From Micromonospora zingiberis (GTDB lineage: Bacteria > Actinomycetota > Actinomycetes > Mycobacteriales > Micromonosporaceae): DNA of 64,000 nt. A program made the translations under genes and the position numbers. The notes under the pieces were generated by a model. It did not search any database, was not told the DNA's origin, and saw only the letters and a program-made list of their open reading frames with translations. The stretch lies in contig NZ_SJJR01000010.1 of assembly GCF_004331455.1 (NCBI RefSeq), forward strand, positions 1 through 64,000, written 5' to 3'. Shown in pieces: positions 1 to 8,564 of the stretch. Position 1 is the first letter of the stretch. Each line of letters opens with the position of its first letter.

Positions 1-2
1 CA

Positions 3-95
3 GCAGCCGCCGCGCATCTACGCCGCCGCCAAAACCAGCCCGAGGTCGTGAAAGCGTTGTTCGGCAAGCCAGAGGTCCGCTACGCCGCTGGCTGA
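3..95 (+). CDS. 3' end of an unidentified protein (partial)
   Basis: The reading frame is open from the left edge of the window and ends at TGA 93-95. The visible tail is about 30 residues, rich in Ala and Arg, ending in GKPEVRYAAG. It is too short to assign to a family. It converges on rpmB. That it is coding at all is a guess based on frame openness and high GC at third positions. Confidence 0.3.
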   Translation, partial: AAAAHLRRRQNQPEVVKALFGKPEVRYAAG

Positions 96-170
96 CCATC
101 ACATGTTTGGCCTTCGGGTCAATAACATCCCGCGCGACGCGACGCGGAGCCGGCGGACGGCAGCGGCATC

Positions 171-272
171 GAAGGCGGCGGCGCGGAAGCTGCGGAAGGC
201 GGCGGGGAAGGCGGCGGCGCGGAAGGCGGCGGCGCGGACGGCGGCGGTCGGCGGTTGGCGGTCGGCGGACGG
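171..272. repeat. GGC/GCGGAAGGC low-complexity tract
   Basis: About 100 bases of imperfect short repeats of the type gcggcggcgcggaaggc lie downstream of rpmB. Long overlapping open frames here (for example 103-552 on the plus strand) have Arg/Ala-only composition and are artefacts of the repeat. I see no gene between 96 and 341. Confidence 0.55.
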
Positions 273-341
273 TGGACACGACGATGCCGGCGGGCCACTG
301 GGCCCGCCGGCAGTCAGATCGTGGGTACCGGTGCTACCGCG

Positions 342-533
342 TCAGGCGCGGGCGACCTTGCCCGCCTTGATGCAGGACGTGCAGACCTTCAGCTTCTTGG
401 TCGTGCCGCCACCGGCCGGGGTACGCACCGACTGGATGTTCGGGTTCCAGCGGCGGTTGGTCCGCCGGTGCGAGTGGGACACGTTGTGGCCGAAGCCCGG
501 TCCCTTGCCACAGACGTCGCACACGCTAGCCAC
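342..533 (-). CDS. rpmB: 50S ribosomal protein L28
   Basis: Structural protein of the large ribosomal subunit. The 63-residue length is normal for L28. The protein begins MASVCDVCGKGPGFGHNVSH, which is the conserved start of the zinc-binding C+ type, and the second Cys pair is in KVCTSCIKAGK, giving a four-Cys zinc ribbon. The middle RRTNRRWNPNIQSVR is the usual RNA-binding core. An RBS-like AGGAG lies just upstream on the minus strand. It is transcribed divergently from the DAK2/FakA-type gene, an arrangement also common in other actinobacteria. Confidence 0.95.
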   Translation of the reverse strand: MASVCDVCGKGPGFGHNVSHSHRRTNRRWNPNIQSVRTPAGGGTTKKLKVCTSCIKAGKVARA

Positions 534-715
534 GGGATACTCCTGGGATTGAAACGTTCATGAGGTCGCCGCCAGGCGCAGCCCGGGCAACCTGGTCAGG
601 TTACCCGATGGTGCAGGCCCCCGCCCAACCGGGCTCAGCTTCCACGGTCCGGGGTACGGAGAATCGGACGAGGCGGGACACGCCCGGCCCTCCGGCGACT
701 GTCAGCGTACGCCAG

Positions 716-721
716 TAGGCT
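716..721 (+). promoter_or_regulatory. -10 hexamer TAGGCT, probable leaderless promoter
   Basis: TAGGCT is followed by exactly 7 nt and then the GTG start at 729. A transcript starting at the normal distance would begin at or next to the start codon. No Shine-Dalgarno sequence is visible, which fits a leaderless mRNA and supports this start. Confidence 0.5.
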
Positions 722-728
722 TCCCAGC

Positions 729-2330
729 GTGCTGGACACCCTCGATGCCGCCGCCGTGCGCCGCTGGTGTGCCAGCGGGCTGGACGCGTTGAAGCGGCAC
801 CAGGGAGAGATCGACGACCTCAACGTCTACCCGGTGCCCGACGGCGACACCGGCACCAACCTGGTGCTCACCCTCACCTCGGCGCAGCAGGCGCTGGCGA
901 TGGACCTCGACACCGTCGCCGACGGCACGTCGACCGCGCACGGGCACGCGCTGCGGCTGATGGCCCGGGGGGCGCTGCTCGGCGCCCGGGGCAACTCCGG
1001 CGTCATCCTGTCGCAGATCCTGCGGGGCCTGGCCGACGCGCTGGCCACCACCGCAGCGGTACGCGGCCCGGAGTTGGCCGCCGCCCTGCGGGCCGCGACC
1101 ACCGCGGCGTACGCGGCCGTCGCCCGGCCGGTGGAGGGCACCCTGCTCACCGTGGTCTCCGCCGCCGCCGAAGCGGCCGAGCAGGTCGACGGCGAGCAGT
1201 TGGCAGCGGTCGCCCGGGCAGCGTCCGGCGCCGCCGCGCAGGCCCTGGCGCGTACCCCGGAGCAGTTGCCGGCGTTGGCCCGCGCCGGCGTGGTCGACGC
1301 CGGTGGGCAGGGGTTGTGTCTGCTGCTGGACGCCCTGGTCGAGGTGATCACCGGAGAGCACCCGGAACATCCCGCGCCCGCTGCCCGGATCGTGCCGCCG
1401 CCGGCCAGCGCCGTCCGGGAGACCGGCTCCGCCGAGTACGCCTACGAGGTGCAGTTCCTGCTCGACGCCGAGCCCGAGGCGGTTCGCCGGATGCGCGACA
1501 CGCTGGGCGCGCTCGGTGATTCCCTGGTGGTCGTGGGTGACGGCGACACCTGGCAGGTGCACGTGCACGTCAACGACGTCGGCGCGGCGATCGAGGCGGG
1601 CGTGGTGGCCGGCCGGCCGTACCAGATCTCGGTGACCCGTTTCGCCGACCAGCGCGCGGCGGCGCCCCGCCCGGCGCCCGACGGTCGGGCCGCCGTGGTG
1701 GTCGCCGCCGGCGCCGGGATCGCCGAGCTGCTCGCCGGTGAGGGCGCGGTCGTGGTCCCCGGCAGCCCCTCGACCGGGGAACTGCTGGACGCGGTCCGGG
1801 CCACCGGCGCGGCCCAGGTGGTGGTGCTGCCCAACGACCCGAACGCGCAGGCGGTGGCGAACCAGGTCGCCGAGGAGGCGTACCGACTGGGTGTGAAGGT
1901 CAGCGTGGTACCCACCCGCTCCCCGGTGCAGGCGCTGGCCGCGCTCGCCGTCCGCGATGCGCGCCGCCACTTCGAGGACGACGTGATCGCGATGGCCGAG
2001 GCCGCCGGTGCCTGCCGGTACGCCGAGGTCTGCCACGCCGGGCGGGACGCGCTCACCGTCGCCGGTCCCTGCCACGCCGGCGACGTGCTCGCCCTGGTCG
2101 AGGGGGAGGTGCACCTGATCGGCGCCGACCTGACCGATACCTGCGTCGCCCTGGTGGACCGGCTGCTGGGCGGTGGCGGCGAACTGGTCACCCTGCTCGT
2201 CGGGGCCGACGCGCCGGACGGGCTGGCCGACGCGGTGCACACGCACATCGCGCGACGCTGGCCGTTCGTCGAGGTGCAGGCGTACCCGGGTGGGCAGCCA
2301 CGCTATCCGTTGCTGGTAGGTGTCGAATGA
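729..2330 (+). CDS. DAK2 domain fusion protein (FakA/YloV family)
   Basis: 533 residues. The N-terminal DhaL/DAK2 kinase domain shows the Mg-ATP-binding motif NVYPVPDGDTGTNL (about residues 32-45, with D38 and D40) and GARGNSGVILSQI further on. The C-terminal half resembles the FakA C-terminal/DegV-like domain and contains VVVLPNDPNA. FakA proteins of Firmicutes phosphorylate fatty acids bound to a FakB partner; whether this actinobacterial homologue has the same substrate is not known from sequence, and no FakB is in the window. The start is GTG, supported by a leaderless -10. The stop overlaps the recG start by 4 bases (ATGA), so the two are translationally coupled, as is common in bacteria. 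Confidence 0.85.
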   Translation: MLDTLDAAAVRRWCASGLDALKRHQGEIDDLNVYPVPDGDTGTNLVLTLTSAQQALAMDLDTVADGTSTAHGHALRLMARGALLGARGNSGVILSQILRGLADALATTAAVRGPELAAALRAATTAAYAAVARPVEGTLLTVVSAAAEAAEQVDGEQLAAVARAASGAAAQALARTPEQLPALARAGVVDAGGQGLCLLLDALVEVITGEHPEHPAPAARIVPPPASAVRETGSAEYAYEVQFLLDAEPEAVRRMRDTLGALGDSLVVVGDGDTWQVHVHVNDVGAAIEAGVVAGRPYQISVTRFADQRAAAPRPAPDGRAAVVVAAGAGIAELLAGEGAVVVPGSPSTGELLDAVRATGAAQVVVLPNDPNAQAVANQVAEEAYRLGVKVSVVPTRSPVQALAALAVRDARRHFEDDVIAMAEAAGACRYAEVCHAGRDALTVAGPCHAGDVLALVEGEVHLIGADLTDTCVALVDRLLGGGGELVTLLVGADAPDGLADAVHTHIARRWPFVEVQAYPGGQPRYPLLVGVE

Positions 2331-4531
2331 CCGCAGAGGCGTCCACCCTGGACACCCCGTTGAAGAAGTTGGTCGGCGAGAAGACCGCCAAGGCGCTCGC
2401 CAGCCACCTCGACCTGCACACCGCCGGTGACCTGATGTACCACTTCCCGCGCCGCTACGACGAGCGTGGCGAACACACCGACATCCGGGCCCTCGACGTC
2501 GGCGAGCAGGTGACCGTACTGGCGCAGGTGCAGCGCACCGCCGTACGCCCGATGCGCCAGCGCCGGGGCAACCTGCTGGAGGTGACCGTCGGCGACGGTA
2601 GCGGCGGCACCCTCACCCTCACCTTCTTCGGTAACCAGGCGTGGCGCGAGCGGGAACTGCGGCCCGGCCGGTGGGGACTGTTCGCCGGCAAGGTCACCGA
2701 CTTCCGGGGCAAACGGCAGCTCAACGGACCGGAGTACGTCCTGCTCGGCGAGCAGACCGACGGTGAGGCCGCGGCCAGCGAGCAGATCGAGGAGTTCGCC
2801 GGGGCGCTGATCCCGGTCTACCCGGCCGCCGCGGCCGTACCGACCTGGGTGATCGCCCGCTGCGTACGGGTGGTGCTGGACACCGTGGCACCGCCGGAGG
2901 ACCCGCTGCCCGCCACGGTGCGGGCCAGCCGGAACCTGGTCGGCCTGGGCAGCGCGTTGCGGGAGATCCACCGGCCGTCCAGCCGGGAGGAGCTGTACCG
3001 CGCCCGGCGGCGGTTGAAGTGGGACGAGGCGTTCGCCGTGCAGGTGACCCTGGTCCGGCGTAAGCACCAGGCGGCTGCCTCGCCCGCCCGGGCCCGGCCG
3101 GCTCGCACCGGTGGCCTGCTGGACGCGTTCGACGCCCGGCTGCCGTACGAGCTGACCGGCGGCCAACGCGACGTCGGCGCCGAGGTCGCGGCCGACCTGG
3201 CCACCGGGCATCCGATGCACCGGCTGTTGCAGGGCGAGGTCGGCTCCGGCAAGACCGTGGTGGCCCTGCGCGCCATGCTCCAGGTGGTCGACGCGGGCGG
3301 CCAGGCCGCCCTGCTCGCCCCGACCGAGGTGCTGGCCGCCCAGCACTACCGGGGCATGCTCGACCTGCTCGGTCCGCTCGCCCAGGCCGGCGAGCTGGGC
3401 GGCGCCGAGCACGCCACCCGGGTCGAACTGGTCACCGGCTCGCTCGGCGCGGCGGCCCGGCGGCGGGCGTTGGCCGAGGTCGCCAGCGGTGCCGCCGGCA
3501 TCGTGCTGGGTACCCACGCCCTGCTGTACGAGGGCGTCGACTTCGCCGACCTGGGGCTGGTGGTGGTCGACGAGCAGCACCGGTTCGGGGTGGAGCAGCG
3601 CGACGCGCTGCGCGCCAAGGCGGCGCAACCTCCGCACGTGCTGGTCATGACCGCCACCCCGATCCCGCGTACGGTGGCCATGACGGTCTACGGCGACCTG
3701 GAGACCTCCACCCTGTCCCAGCTGCCCCGGGGCCGCTCCCCGATCGCCTCGCACGTGGTACCGGCCGCCGAGAAGCCGGCCTTCCTGGATCGGGCCTGGC
3801 GGCGGTTGCGCGAGGAGGTCACCGCCGGCCACCAGGCGTACGTGGTCTGCCCGCGGATCGGCGACTCCACCGCCGCTTCCGACGAGGAACCACCGGCGGT
3901 GGACGACACCGGTCGGCGCCCGCCGTTGGCGGTGACCGAGGTCGCGCCGCTGCTGGCCGAGGGGCCACTGCACGGTCTGCGGATCGGCGTGCTGCACGGT
4001 CGGCTGCCGGCCGACGAGAAGGACGCGGTGATGCGGTCCTTCGCCGGCGGTGAGCTGGACGTGCTGGTGGCCACCACGGTGGTCGAGGTCGGCGTGGACG
4101 TGCCGAACGCGACCATGATGGTGGTGCTGGACGCCGACCGGTTCGGCGTCTCCCAGCTGCACCAGCTGCGGGGTCGGGTGGGTCGGGGCAGCGCCCCCGG
4201 GCTCTGCCTGCTGGTGACCGAGGCGACCGAGGGCAGCAGCGCTCGGGAACGATTGGACGCGGTGGCCTCCACCACCGACGGTTTCAAGCTTGCCGAGCTG
4301 GACCTGGAACAGCGGCGCGAGGGCGACGTGCTGGGCGCCACCCAGTCCGGGCGCCGTTCCCACCTGCGGCTGCTGTCGCTGCTGCGCGACGCCGACCTGA
4401 TCCGCGACGCTCGAACGGAGGCGATCGCACTGGTCGAGGAGGATCCCGAGCTGACCCGGCAGCCGGCGTTGGCCGCCTCGGTGGCGGCCCTGGTCGACGC
4501 CGATCGCGCCGAGTACCTCGAAAAGGGCTGA
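2327..4531 (+). CDS. recG: ATP-dependent DNA helicase RecG
   Basis: 734 residues. RecG is a double-strand DNA translocase that remodels stalled replication forks and branches Holliday junctions. The N-terminal wedge/OB domain is present (about residues 50-150, with FFGNQAWRERELRPG). It is followed by helicase motif I GEVGSGKT (about residues 303-310), motif II DEQH (in VVDEQHRFGVEQR), motif III TATPIPRT, and motif VI (QLHQLRGRVGRG). The C-terminal TRG region is recognisable in QRREGDVLGATQSG. The start overlaps the preceding stop. A perfect hairpin terminator follows. Compared with E. coli RecG it carries a short acidic insertion near residues 520-545 (SDEEPPAVDD), probably a surface loop. 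Confidence 0.96.
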   Translation: MTAEASTLDTPLKKLVGEKTAKALASHLDLHTAGDLMYHFPRRYDERGEHTDIRALDVGEQVTVLAQVQRTAVRPMRQRRGNLLEVTVGDGSGGTLTLTFFGNQAWRERELRPGRWGLFAGKVTDFRGKRQLNGPEYVLLGEQTDGEAAASEQIEEFAGALIPVYPAAAAVPTWVIARCVRVVLDTVAPPEDPLPATVRASRNLVGLGSALREIHRPSSREELYRARRRLKWDEAFAVQVTLVRRKHQAAASPARARPARTGGLLDAFDARLPYELTGGQRDVGAEVAADLATGHPMHRLLQGEVGSGKTVVALRAMLQVVDAGGQAALLAPTEVLAAQHYRGMLDLLGPLAQAGELGGAEHATRVELVTGSLGAAARRRALAEVASGAAGIVLGTHALLYEGVDFADLGLVVVDEQHRFGVEQRDALRAKAAQPPHVLVMTATPIPRTVAMTVYGDLETSTLSQLPRGRSPIASHVVPAAEKPAFLDRAWRRLREEVTAGHQAYVVCPRIGDSTAASDEEPPAVDDTGRRPPLAVTEVAPLLAEGPLHGLRIGVLHGRLPADEKDAVMRSFAGGELDVLVATTVVEVGVDVPNATMMVVLDADRFGVSQLHQLRGRVGRGSAPGLCLLVTEATEGSSARERLDAVASTTDGFKLAELDLEQRREGDVLGATQSGRRSHLRLLSLLRDADLIRDARTEAIALVEEDPELTRQPALAASVAALVDADRAEYLEKG

Positions 4532-4639
4532 CCCCGCGCACCTCGATGATCGCTCGATCCAGGCGCCGGTGCCTCGTGCTCGGGTGGCGGCCCGGTATCG
4601 AGCGCCTCGCCCAGACCAGCCCGCACCTCGTGCGATACG

Positions 4640-4677
4640 CCGTAGGGGCGTCGACCAACTGGTCGACGCCCCTACGG
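4640..4677. terminator. 17-bp perfect hairpin between convergent genes
   Basis: Arms 4640-4656 and 4661-4677 are exactly complementary, with loop AACT. It sits between recG (plus) and the LPXTG protein gene (minus), so it can serve both strands. There is no long U-tract, as is usual in high-GC actinobacteria. Confidence 0.75.
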
Positions 4678-4730
4678 GTCAGGCCGGGTGGGGCGCCCTC
4701 CACGGTGGCGGGAGGGCACCCTCGGTCGGC

Positions 4731-6254
4731 TCAGGCGGTGAAGTGGATCCGCCGCCGCCGGGCCATGACGAACAGCACCGCGCCCACCGCCAGCAGGGCG
4801 ATGGCGCCAGCGGCGATGCCGCCGACCGCGGCACCGGTCACCGGCAGGCCGGGCTCCTCGCCGCCGCCGCCTCCGCCGCAGCCCTCGGGCGCGTAGACGA
4901 CCTCAAGCTCCAGGCCCAGCTCCGGCAGCACGACCAGCGCGGCCTCGTCGTCGCCGGCCGGGAAGGTGACCGTCTCCGACGAGCCCGGCTCGACGGTACG
5001 GCTCTCGGTCTTGTCGCCGTAGGTGAAGTCCACCTTGACCGGCAGCCCACCCTCGGGGTTCGACGCGGTCAGCGCGAAGGTCTCGCAGTTGGCGTCGGTG
5101 GTCACCGTCGGCAGCGGGCAGTCCTCCGGACGCGTCCACTCGTAGGTGCCGTTCTCGATCACCTTGCCGTCGACCAGTACCTCGATCTTGCCGGCGTTCT
5201 CGGCGGGCACCACGGTCTCGTTGTTGGCCTTGCCCGGCTCGACGGTGACCTTCTTGGACCAGCCGTTCTCGCCCCGGACCTCGAACTCGACCGCGTACCG
5301 GGAGATCGAGCCGTCGTTGCTCAGCGAGACGGTCACGGTGCCGTCGCAGGCGGAGGCGAAGGTGGACGCCGGGGTGGTGCAGTTCTTGTCACCGCCGTTG
5401 TACCAGCCGGGCGGGCCGGCCGAACGGTTGCCGGGGGCGCCCCGGTCGCCGAGCTTCTTGTTGCCGTAGCGCGGGCCGTTCTCGACGATCGGGTCGATGA
5501 CCTCGTCGACGCCGCCCCAGATCAGGTCGACCTGGGTGTAGCACTCCGGAACGTCGACGTTCAGCTCGATCTCGGTCTGGCCGTTACCGAGGTAGTCGCT
5601 GGCCGGGGTGCCGTACACGTACTGCGGGGTGGAGAACTGCGGGCGCGGAGCGAAGTACGACACCAGGGTGAAGTACTGCTTCTCGTCGCTGCACAGCGGC
5701 AGGTCGCCCGCCAGCTTGACCGTCGCCTTGCCCCCCGGGCCGTCGAAGGTGTGGCTGTACTTGGCCTGGCTGGCGTCGACACACTTCGGCGCCGGGGTGC
5801 AGGCGCCGTCGGCGCCGAGTTCGATGGTCTTCTTGTCCTGCGACGTCGGAGGCTTCTTGCGCTGCGAGTCGCCCTTCTGGAACCAGGCGGCGTCCACGAC
5901 CAGCGTCGCGCTCTGGGTGTCGCCGGGCACCCGCTGCACACCCTGGACGGAGCCATCCTTCGGGATCGCCGTGCCCTTGAGTTCGGCGCCGTCGGCACCC
6001 TCGGCCACGAGCAGGACCGGGGTCGCCGGGTCGGCCGTGACGTTCGTGATGGTGGCGGTCTTGCGGCTCTCGCTGTTGACCACCGTCCAGGTGATCACGC
6101 GCTCGCCGGTGAGCTGGTCACAGACGACGGTGCCGGAGATGGTGGTGTGGTGTGCGCTGGCCGGGGTGGCCACGATCGCGGCGCCGGTCGAGCCGATGAG
6201 GGCGGCTGCCAGCACAGCCAGCGGTCGCCGTAGCGACAGCTTGGGTCGGAACAC
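4731..6254 (-). CDS. Secreted cell-wall protein with LPXTG-type sorting signal
   Basis: 507 residues from the chosen GTG. Starting there gives a clean signal peptide: basic KLSLRR, a hydrophobic stretch, and a likely cleavage site after ATPASA. An upstream ATG at 6365 would add 37 non-signal residues and is less likely. The body is Thr/Val/Asp-rich beta-sandwich-like repeats with paired cysteines, reminiscent of adhesin or Cna-B-like domains but not assigned. The C-terminus is a textbook sorting signal: a Gly-rich spacer, LPVTG, a hydrophobic segment and a basic RRRR tail. The protein should be anchored by a sortase; none is in the window. It converges on recG. Confidence 0.8.
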   Translation of the reverse strand: MFRPKLSLRRPLAVLAAALIGSTGAAIVATPASAHHTTISGTVVCDQLTGERVITWTVVNSESRKTATITNVTADPATPVLLVAEGADGAELKGTAIPKDGSVQGVQRVPGDTQSATLVVDAAWFQKGDSQRKKPPTSQDKKTIELGADGACTPAPKCVDASQAKYSHTFDGPGGKATVKLAGDLPLCSDEKQYFTLVSYFAPRPQFSTPQYVYGTPASDYLGNGQTEIELNVDVPECYTQVDLIWGGVDEVIDPIVENGPRYGNKKLGDRGAPGNRSAGPPGWYNGGDKNCTTPASTFASACDGTVTVSLSNDGSISRYAVEFEVRGENGWSKKVTVEPGKANNETVVPAENAGKIEVLVDGKVIENGTYEWTRPEDCPLPTVTTDANCETFALTASNPEGGLPVKVDFTYGDKTESRTVEPGSSETVTFPAGDDEAALVVLPELGLELEVVYAPEGCGGGGGGEEPGLPVTGAAVGGIAAGAIALLAVGAVLFVMARRRRIHFTA

Positions 6255-6429
6255 GCGTACTCCCGGGGTGAAGAAAGCGTCAGGGACGGCGCGGGCGGGA
6301 CGGACGGCGCTGGCGGAGCTGTGCCACGCCGGAGAGGGTGCCACCCGTGCCGTGGGGCCGGCCATCGATGAGCCGGCACCGGCAGACCCTAGCGAGATCG
6401 TCAGTGCCGATACAGCCTTCAGCGGTGGC

Positions 6430-6466
6430 TAAGAATGATGTTATGAACATGAGATCATTTATCTAC
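6430..6466. promoter_or_regulatory. AT-rich patch with short palindrome upstream of the LPXTG gene
   Basis: A stretch far richer in A/T than its surroundings. It contains the dyad ATGTT-ATG-AACAT (6438-6450), flanked by ATGAT and ATCAT. It lies in the divergent interval between the surface protein gene and rsmD. It may hold a promoter or operator; no regulator is identified. Confidence 0.35.
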
Positions 6467-6617
6467 GTCGAGTGACGGTTCCGGGGCGCCGAGCATCGGA
6501 GAGGATCGATCTGGGTCGCTTTCGGACGGTGTGGTTCGTCGCGGTGGTCGGCCTGCGGTCGCGTAGCGTCGGCGACATGAGCAGAAGCAGGCTCGGCGGT
6601 ACGAGCGGGAGTGGGCG

Positions 6618-7181
6618 ATGACCCGGATCGTGGCCGGCACCCTCGGTGGCCGGCGGATCGCCGCGCCGCCGGGTGCCGGCACCCGGCCCACCTCCGACCG
6701 GGTACGCGAGGCGCTCTTCAGTTCCGTCCAGGCGGAGCTCGACCTGACCGGGGCGCGCTTCGCCGACCTGTACGCGGGTTCGGGCGCGGTCGGCCTGGAG
6801 GCGCTGTCCCGGGGGGCCGGGCACGTGCTGCTGGTCGAATCCGATGCCCGCGCGGCCCGGGTGATCCGGGAGAACATGGCGACCCTGCGGGCGGCGCCGG
6901 CCGCTCGGCTGGTCAGCGGAAAGGTCAGCACGGTGCTGGCGGCCGGCCCGGACGGCGACCCGTACGACGTGGTCTTCGCCGACCCGCCGTACGCGCTGGC
7001 GGACGATGGGGTCAGCGCCGTGCTCGCCGCGCTCGTCGACGGTGGCTGGCTGGCCCCGGACGCGATGGTGGTCGTGGAGCGGTCCAGTCGCACCGGACCG
7101 GTCGACTGGGTGGAAGGAATCACTGGCCAGCGCAGTCGCCGGTACGGCGAGACCACCCTTTGGTACGGTCGCCGATCATGA
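6618..7181 (+). CDS. rsmD: 16S rRNA (guanine966-N2)-methyltransferase RsmD
   Basis: 187 residues. It methylates G966 of 16S rRNA in the assembled small subunit using S-adenosylmethionine. The N-terminal RIVAGTLGGRRI and RPTSDRVREALF are family signatures. The SAM-binding motif I is DLYAGSGAVGLEALSRGA, and the catalytic motif IV is DPPY (near residues 121-124). The start ATG follows a GGGAGTGGGCG ribosome-binding region. The stop overlaps the coaD start (ATGA), the usual rsmD-coaD coupling of actinobacteria. Confidence 0.95.
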   Translation: MTRIVAGTLGGRRIAAPPGAGTRPTSDRVREALFSSVQAELDLTGARFADLYAGSGAVGLEALSRGAGHVLLVESDARAARVIRENMATLRAAPAARLVSGKVSTVLAAGPDGDPYDVVFADPPYALADDGVSAVLAALVDGGWLAPDAMVVVERSSRTGPVDWVEGITGQRSRRYGETTLWYGRRS

Positions 7182-7660
7182 GACGTGCGGTGTGCCCCGG
7201 CTCGTTCGACCCGGTCACCAATGGTCACCTCGACATCATCGGTCGGGCCAGCCGGCTGTTCGACGAGGTGATCGTCGGCGTGCTGATCAACCAGTCGAAG
7301 GTCGGCCTGTTCACCGTCGAGGAGCGGATAGCCATGCTCCGCGAGGTGACCGCCTCATATGACAACGTCCGGGTGGAGTCGTTCCGCGGGCTGCTGGTGG
7401 ACTTCTGCCGAGCGCAGCGGGCGACCGTACTGATCAAGGGCATCCGGGCGGTCAGCGACTTCGACTACGAGTTGCAGATGGCCCAGATGAACATCGGCCT
7501 GGCCGGCGTGGAGACGTTGTTCATGCCCACCAACCCGCTCTACTCCTTCCTCTCCTCCAGCCTCGTCAAGGACGTGGCCAAGTGGGGCGGCGACGTGACC
7601 CCCCACGTCCCCGACGTGGTCCGCGAAGCCCTGAAATCCCGCCCCACCCCACCCTCCTAA
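7178..7660 (+). CDS. coaD: Pantetheine-phosphate adenylyltransferase
   Basis: 160 residues, the normal size. It transfers AMP from ATP to 4'-phosphopantetheine, the penultimate step of coenzyme A synthesis. The nucleotidyltransferase signature GSFDPVTNGHLDI is at residues 8-20 (the T/HxGH-like motif). The family segments KGIRAVSDFDYELQMAQMN and YSFLSSSLVKDVA are intact. Translationally coupled to rsmD by a 4-base overlap. The C-terminus ends in a short Pro/Ser tail. A palindromic intergenic element follows rather than a simple terminator. Confidence 0.97.
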   Translation: MRRAVCPGSFDPVTNGHLDIIGRASRLFDEVIVGVLINQSKVGLFTVEERIAMLREVTASYDNVRVESFRGLLVDFCRAQRATVLIKGIRAVSDFDYELQMAQMNIGLAGVETLFMPTNPLYSFLSSSLVKDVAKWGGDVTPHVPDVVREALKSRPTPPS

Positions 7661-7676
7661 ACCCCACCCTCCTTCG

Positions 7677-7752
7677 CGTCGATCTTGCAGTTTCGGCCGC
7701 CTATTTCTGCCGTTATGCGGCTTTTGTAGAGGCAGAAAGTGCAAGATCGGCG
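7677..7752. repeat. GATC-type long palindrome, copy 1
   Basis: The left arm CGCGTCGATCTTGCAGTTTC has a right-arm counterpart GAAAGTGCAAGATCGGCGAG (16 of 20 positions pair), about 35 bases apart. The loop is unusually AT-rich. Similar elements are at 32331, 43018, 52412 and 60589. This one may act as the coaD terminator. Confidence 0.55.
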
Positions 7753-7755
7753 AGT

Positions 7756-7815
7756 GCTGCGGGGTGGGGGTGGCGACTCGCCGGGGGAGGGGGTGGGGGG
7801 TGGGTGGGGTAGGGG
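7756..7815 (+). other. G-run tract (quadruplex candidate)
   Basis: The plus strand carries many runs of 3-6 G in about 60 bases, just upstream of the SepIVA-like gene. Such spacing is compatible with a G-quadruplex. Nothing coding is seen here. Confidence 0.4.
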
Positions 7816-7893
7816 ACGACATTATTGGGTGAAGCGGGAAGCTGGCCTTAGCCCGCATGATGTAGGTCGGCCCGACCAACGACAGGAGTGAGG

Positions 7894-8397
7894 GTGCCGG
7901 TGGACCCGCTCGACCGCATCGAGGAACTGATCGCCATCGTGGAGCAGGCGCGCTCCGTCCCGATGTCGCGCAACAACTGCATGGTCGATCGGGGCGAGAT
8001 GATCGCCGCTCTCGACGAGTTGCGCGTCGAGTTGCCGGCCGACCTGCGTCGGGCCGCCGCTCTGCTGGAAGAGCGCGACAAGATCATGGAGGCCGGCAAG
8101 CGGGAGGCCGACCGGATCATCAGCGAGGGTGAGGCGGAACACGCCCGGCTGGTCTCGGTGAACGAGATCACCGTCTCCGCCGAACACGAGGGCGCCCGGA
8201 TCATCGCCGAGGCCCGGGCCGAGGCGCAGCGCCTGCGCGAGGAGGTCGACGACTACGTCGACACCGCGCTGGCCAACTTCGAGCAGTTCCTCACCCGGGC
8301 GTTGGCCTCCATCGAGCGTGGGCGGGACAAGATGCACGCGCTGCGGGAGATCGGTACCTTTGGCGGCGAGGAGGCGGAGCGACCGCTGCCGTTCTGA
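7894..8397 (+). CDS. DivIVA-like cell division/elongation protein (SepIVA family)
   Basis: 167 residues, almost entirely alpha-helical and charged, with heptad-like coiled coil across residues 40-140. By position and composition it matches the actinobacterial family that includes mycobacterial Rv2927c (SepIVA), a DivIVA-domain septal/elongation factor. The conserved N-terminal PLDRIEELIAIVEQARSVPM and the MSRNNCMVDR segment are family landmarks. The GTG at 7894 was chosen because AGGAG (7884-7888) lies 5 nt upstream; GTG codons at 7888 and 7900 are alternatives. It is followed by DUF177-rpmF-plsX-rnc-mutM, a conserved neighbourhood. The septal role is inferred from the family. Confidence 0.8.
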   Translation: MPVDPLDRIEELIAIVEQARSVPMSRNNCMVDRGEMIAALDELRVELPADLRRAAALLEERDKIMEAGKREADRIISEGEAEHARLVSVNEITVSAEHEGARIIAEARAEAQRLREEVDDYVDTALANFEQFLTRALASIERGRDKMHALREIGTFGGEEAERPLPF

Positions 8398-8564
8398 GCG
8401 GCACCCGCGCGAAGCCGACATTCGCCCCGCCAAGTCGCGCCGACGCAACCGGCGCCAGCATCCTTACCGGCCCCGCCACCAGCCCGGGGCCGCCCCCGGT
8501 TCGACGTTCGAGTGCCTGTCCAGGTAACCTCGTTTGTCGGCCTCTCACCGGCCGGAGCCTGACT

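Noticed and set aside
702..2246. 514-codon open frame on the minus strand opposite the DAK2 gene
   Set aside because: Shadow of a high-GC gene; no motif, and codon usage on the plus strand is that of a real gene with DhaL motifs.
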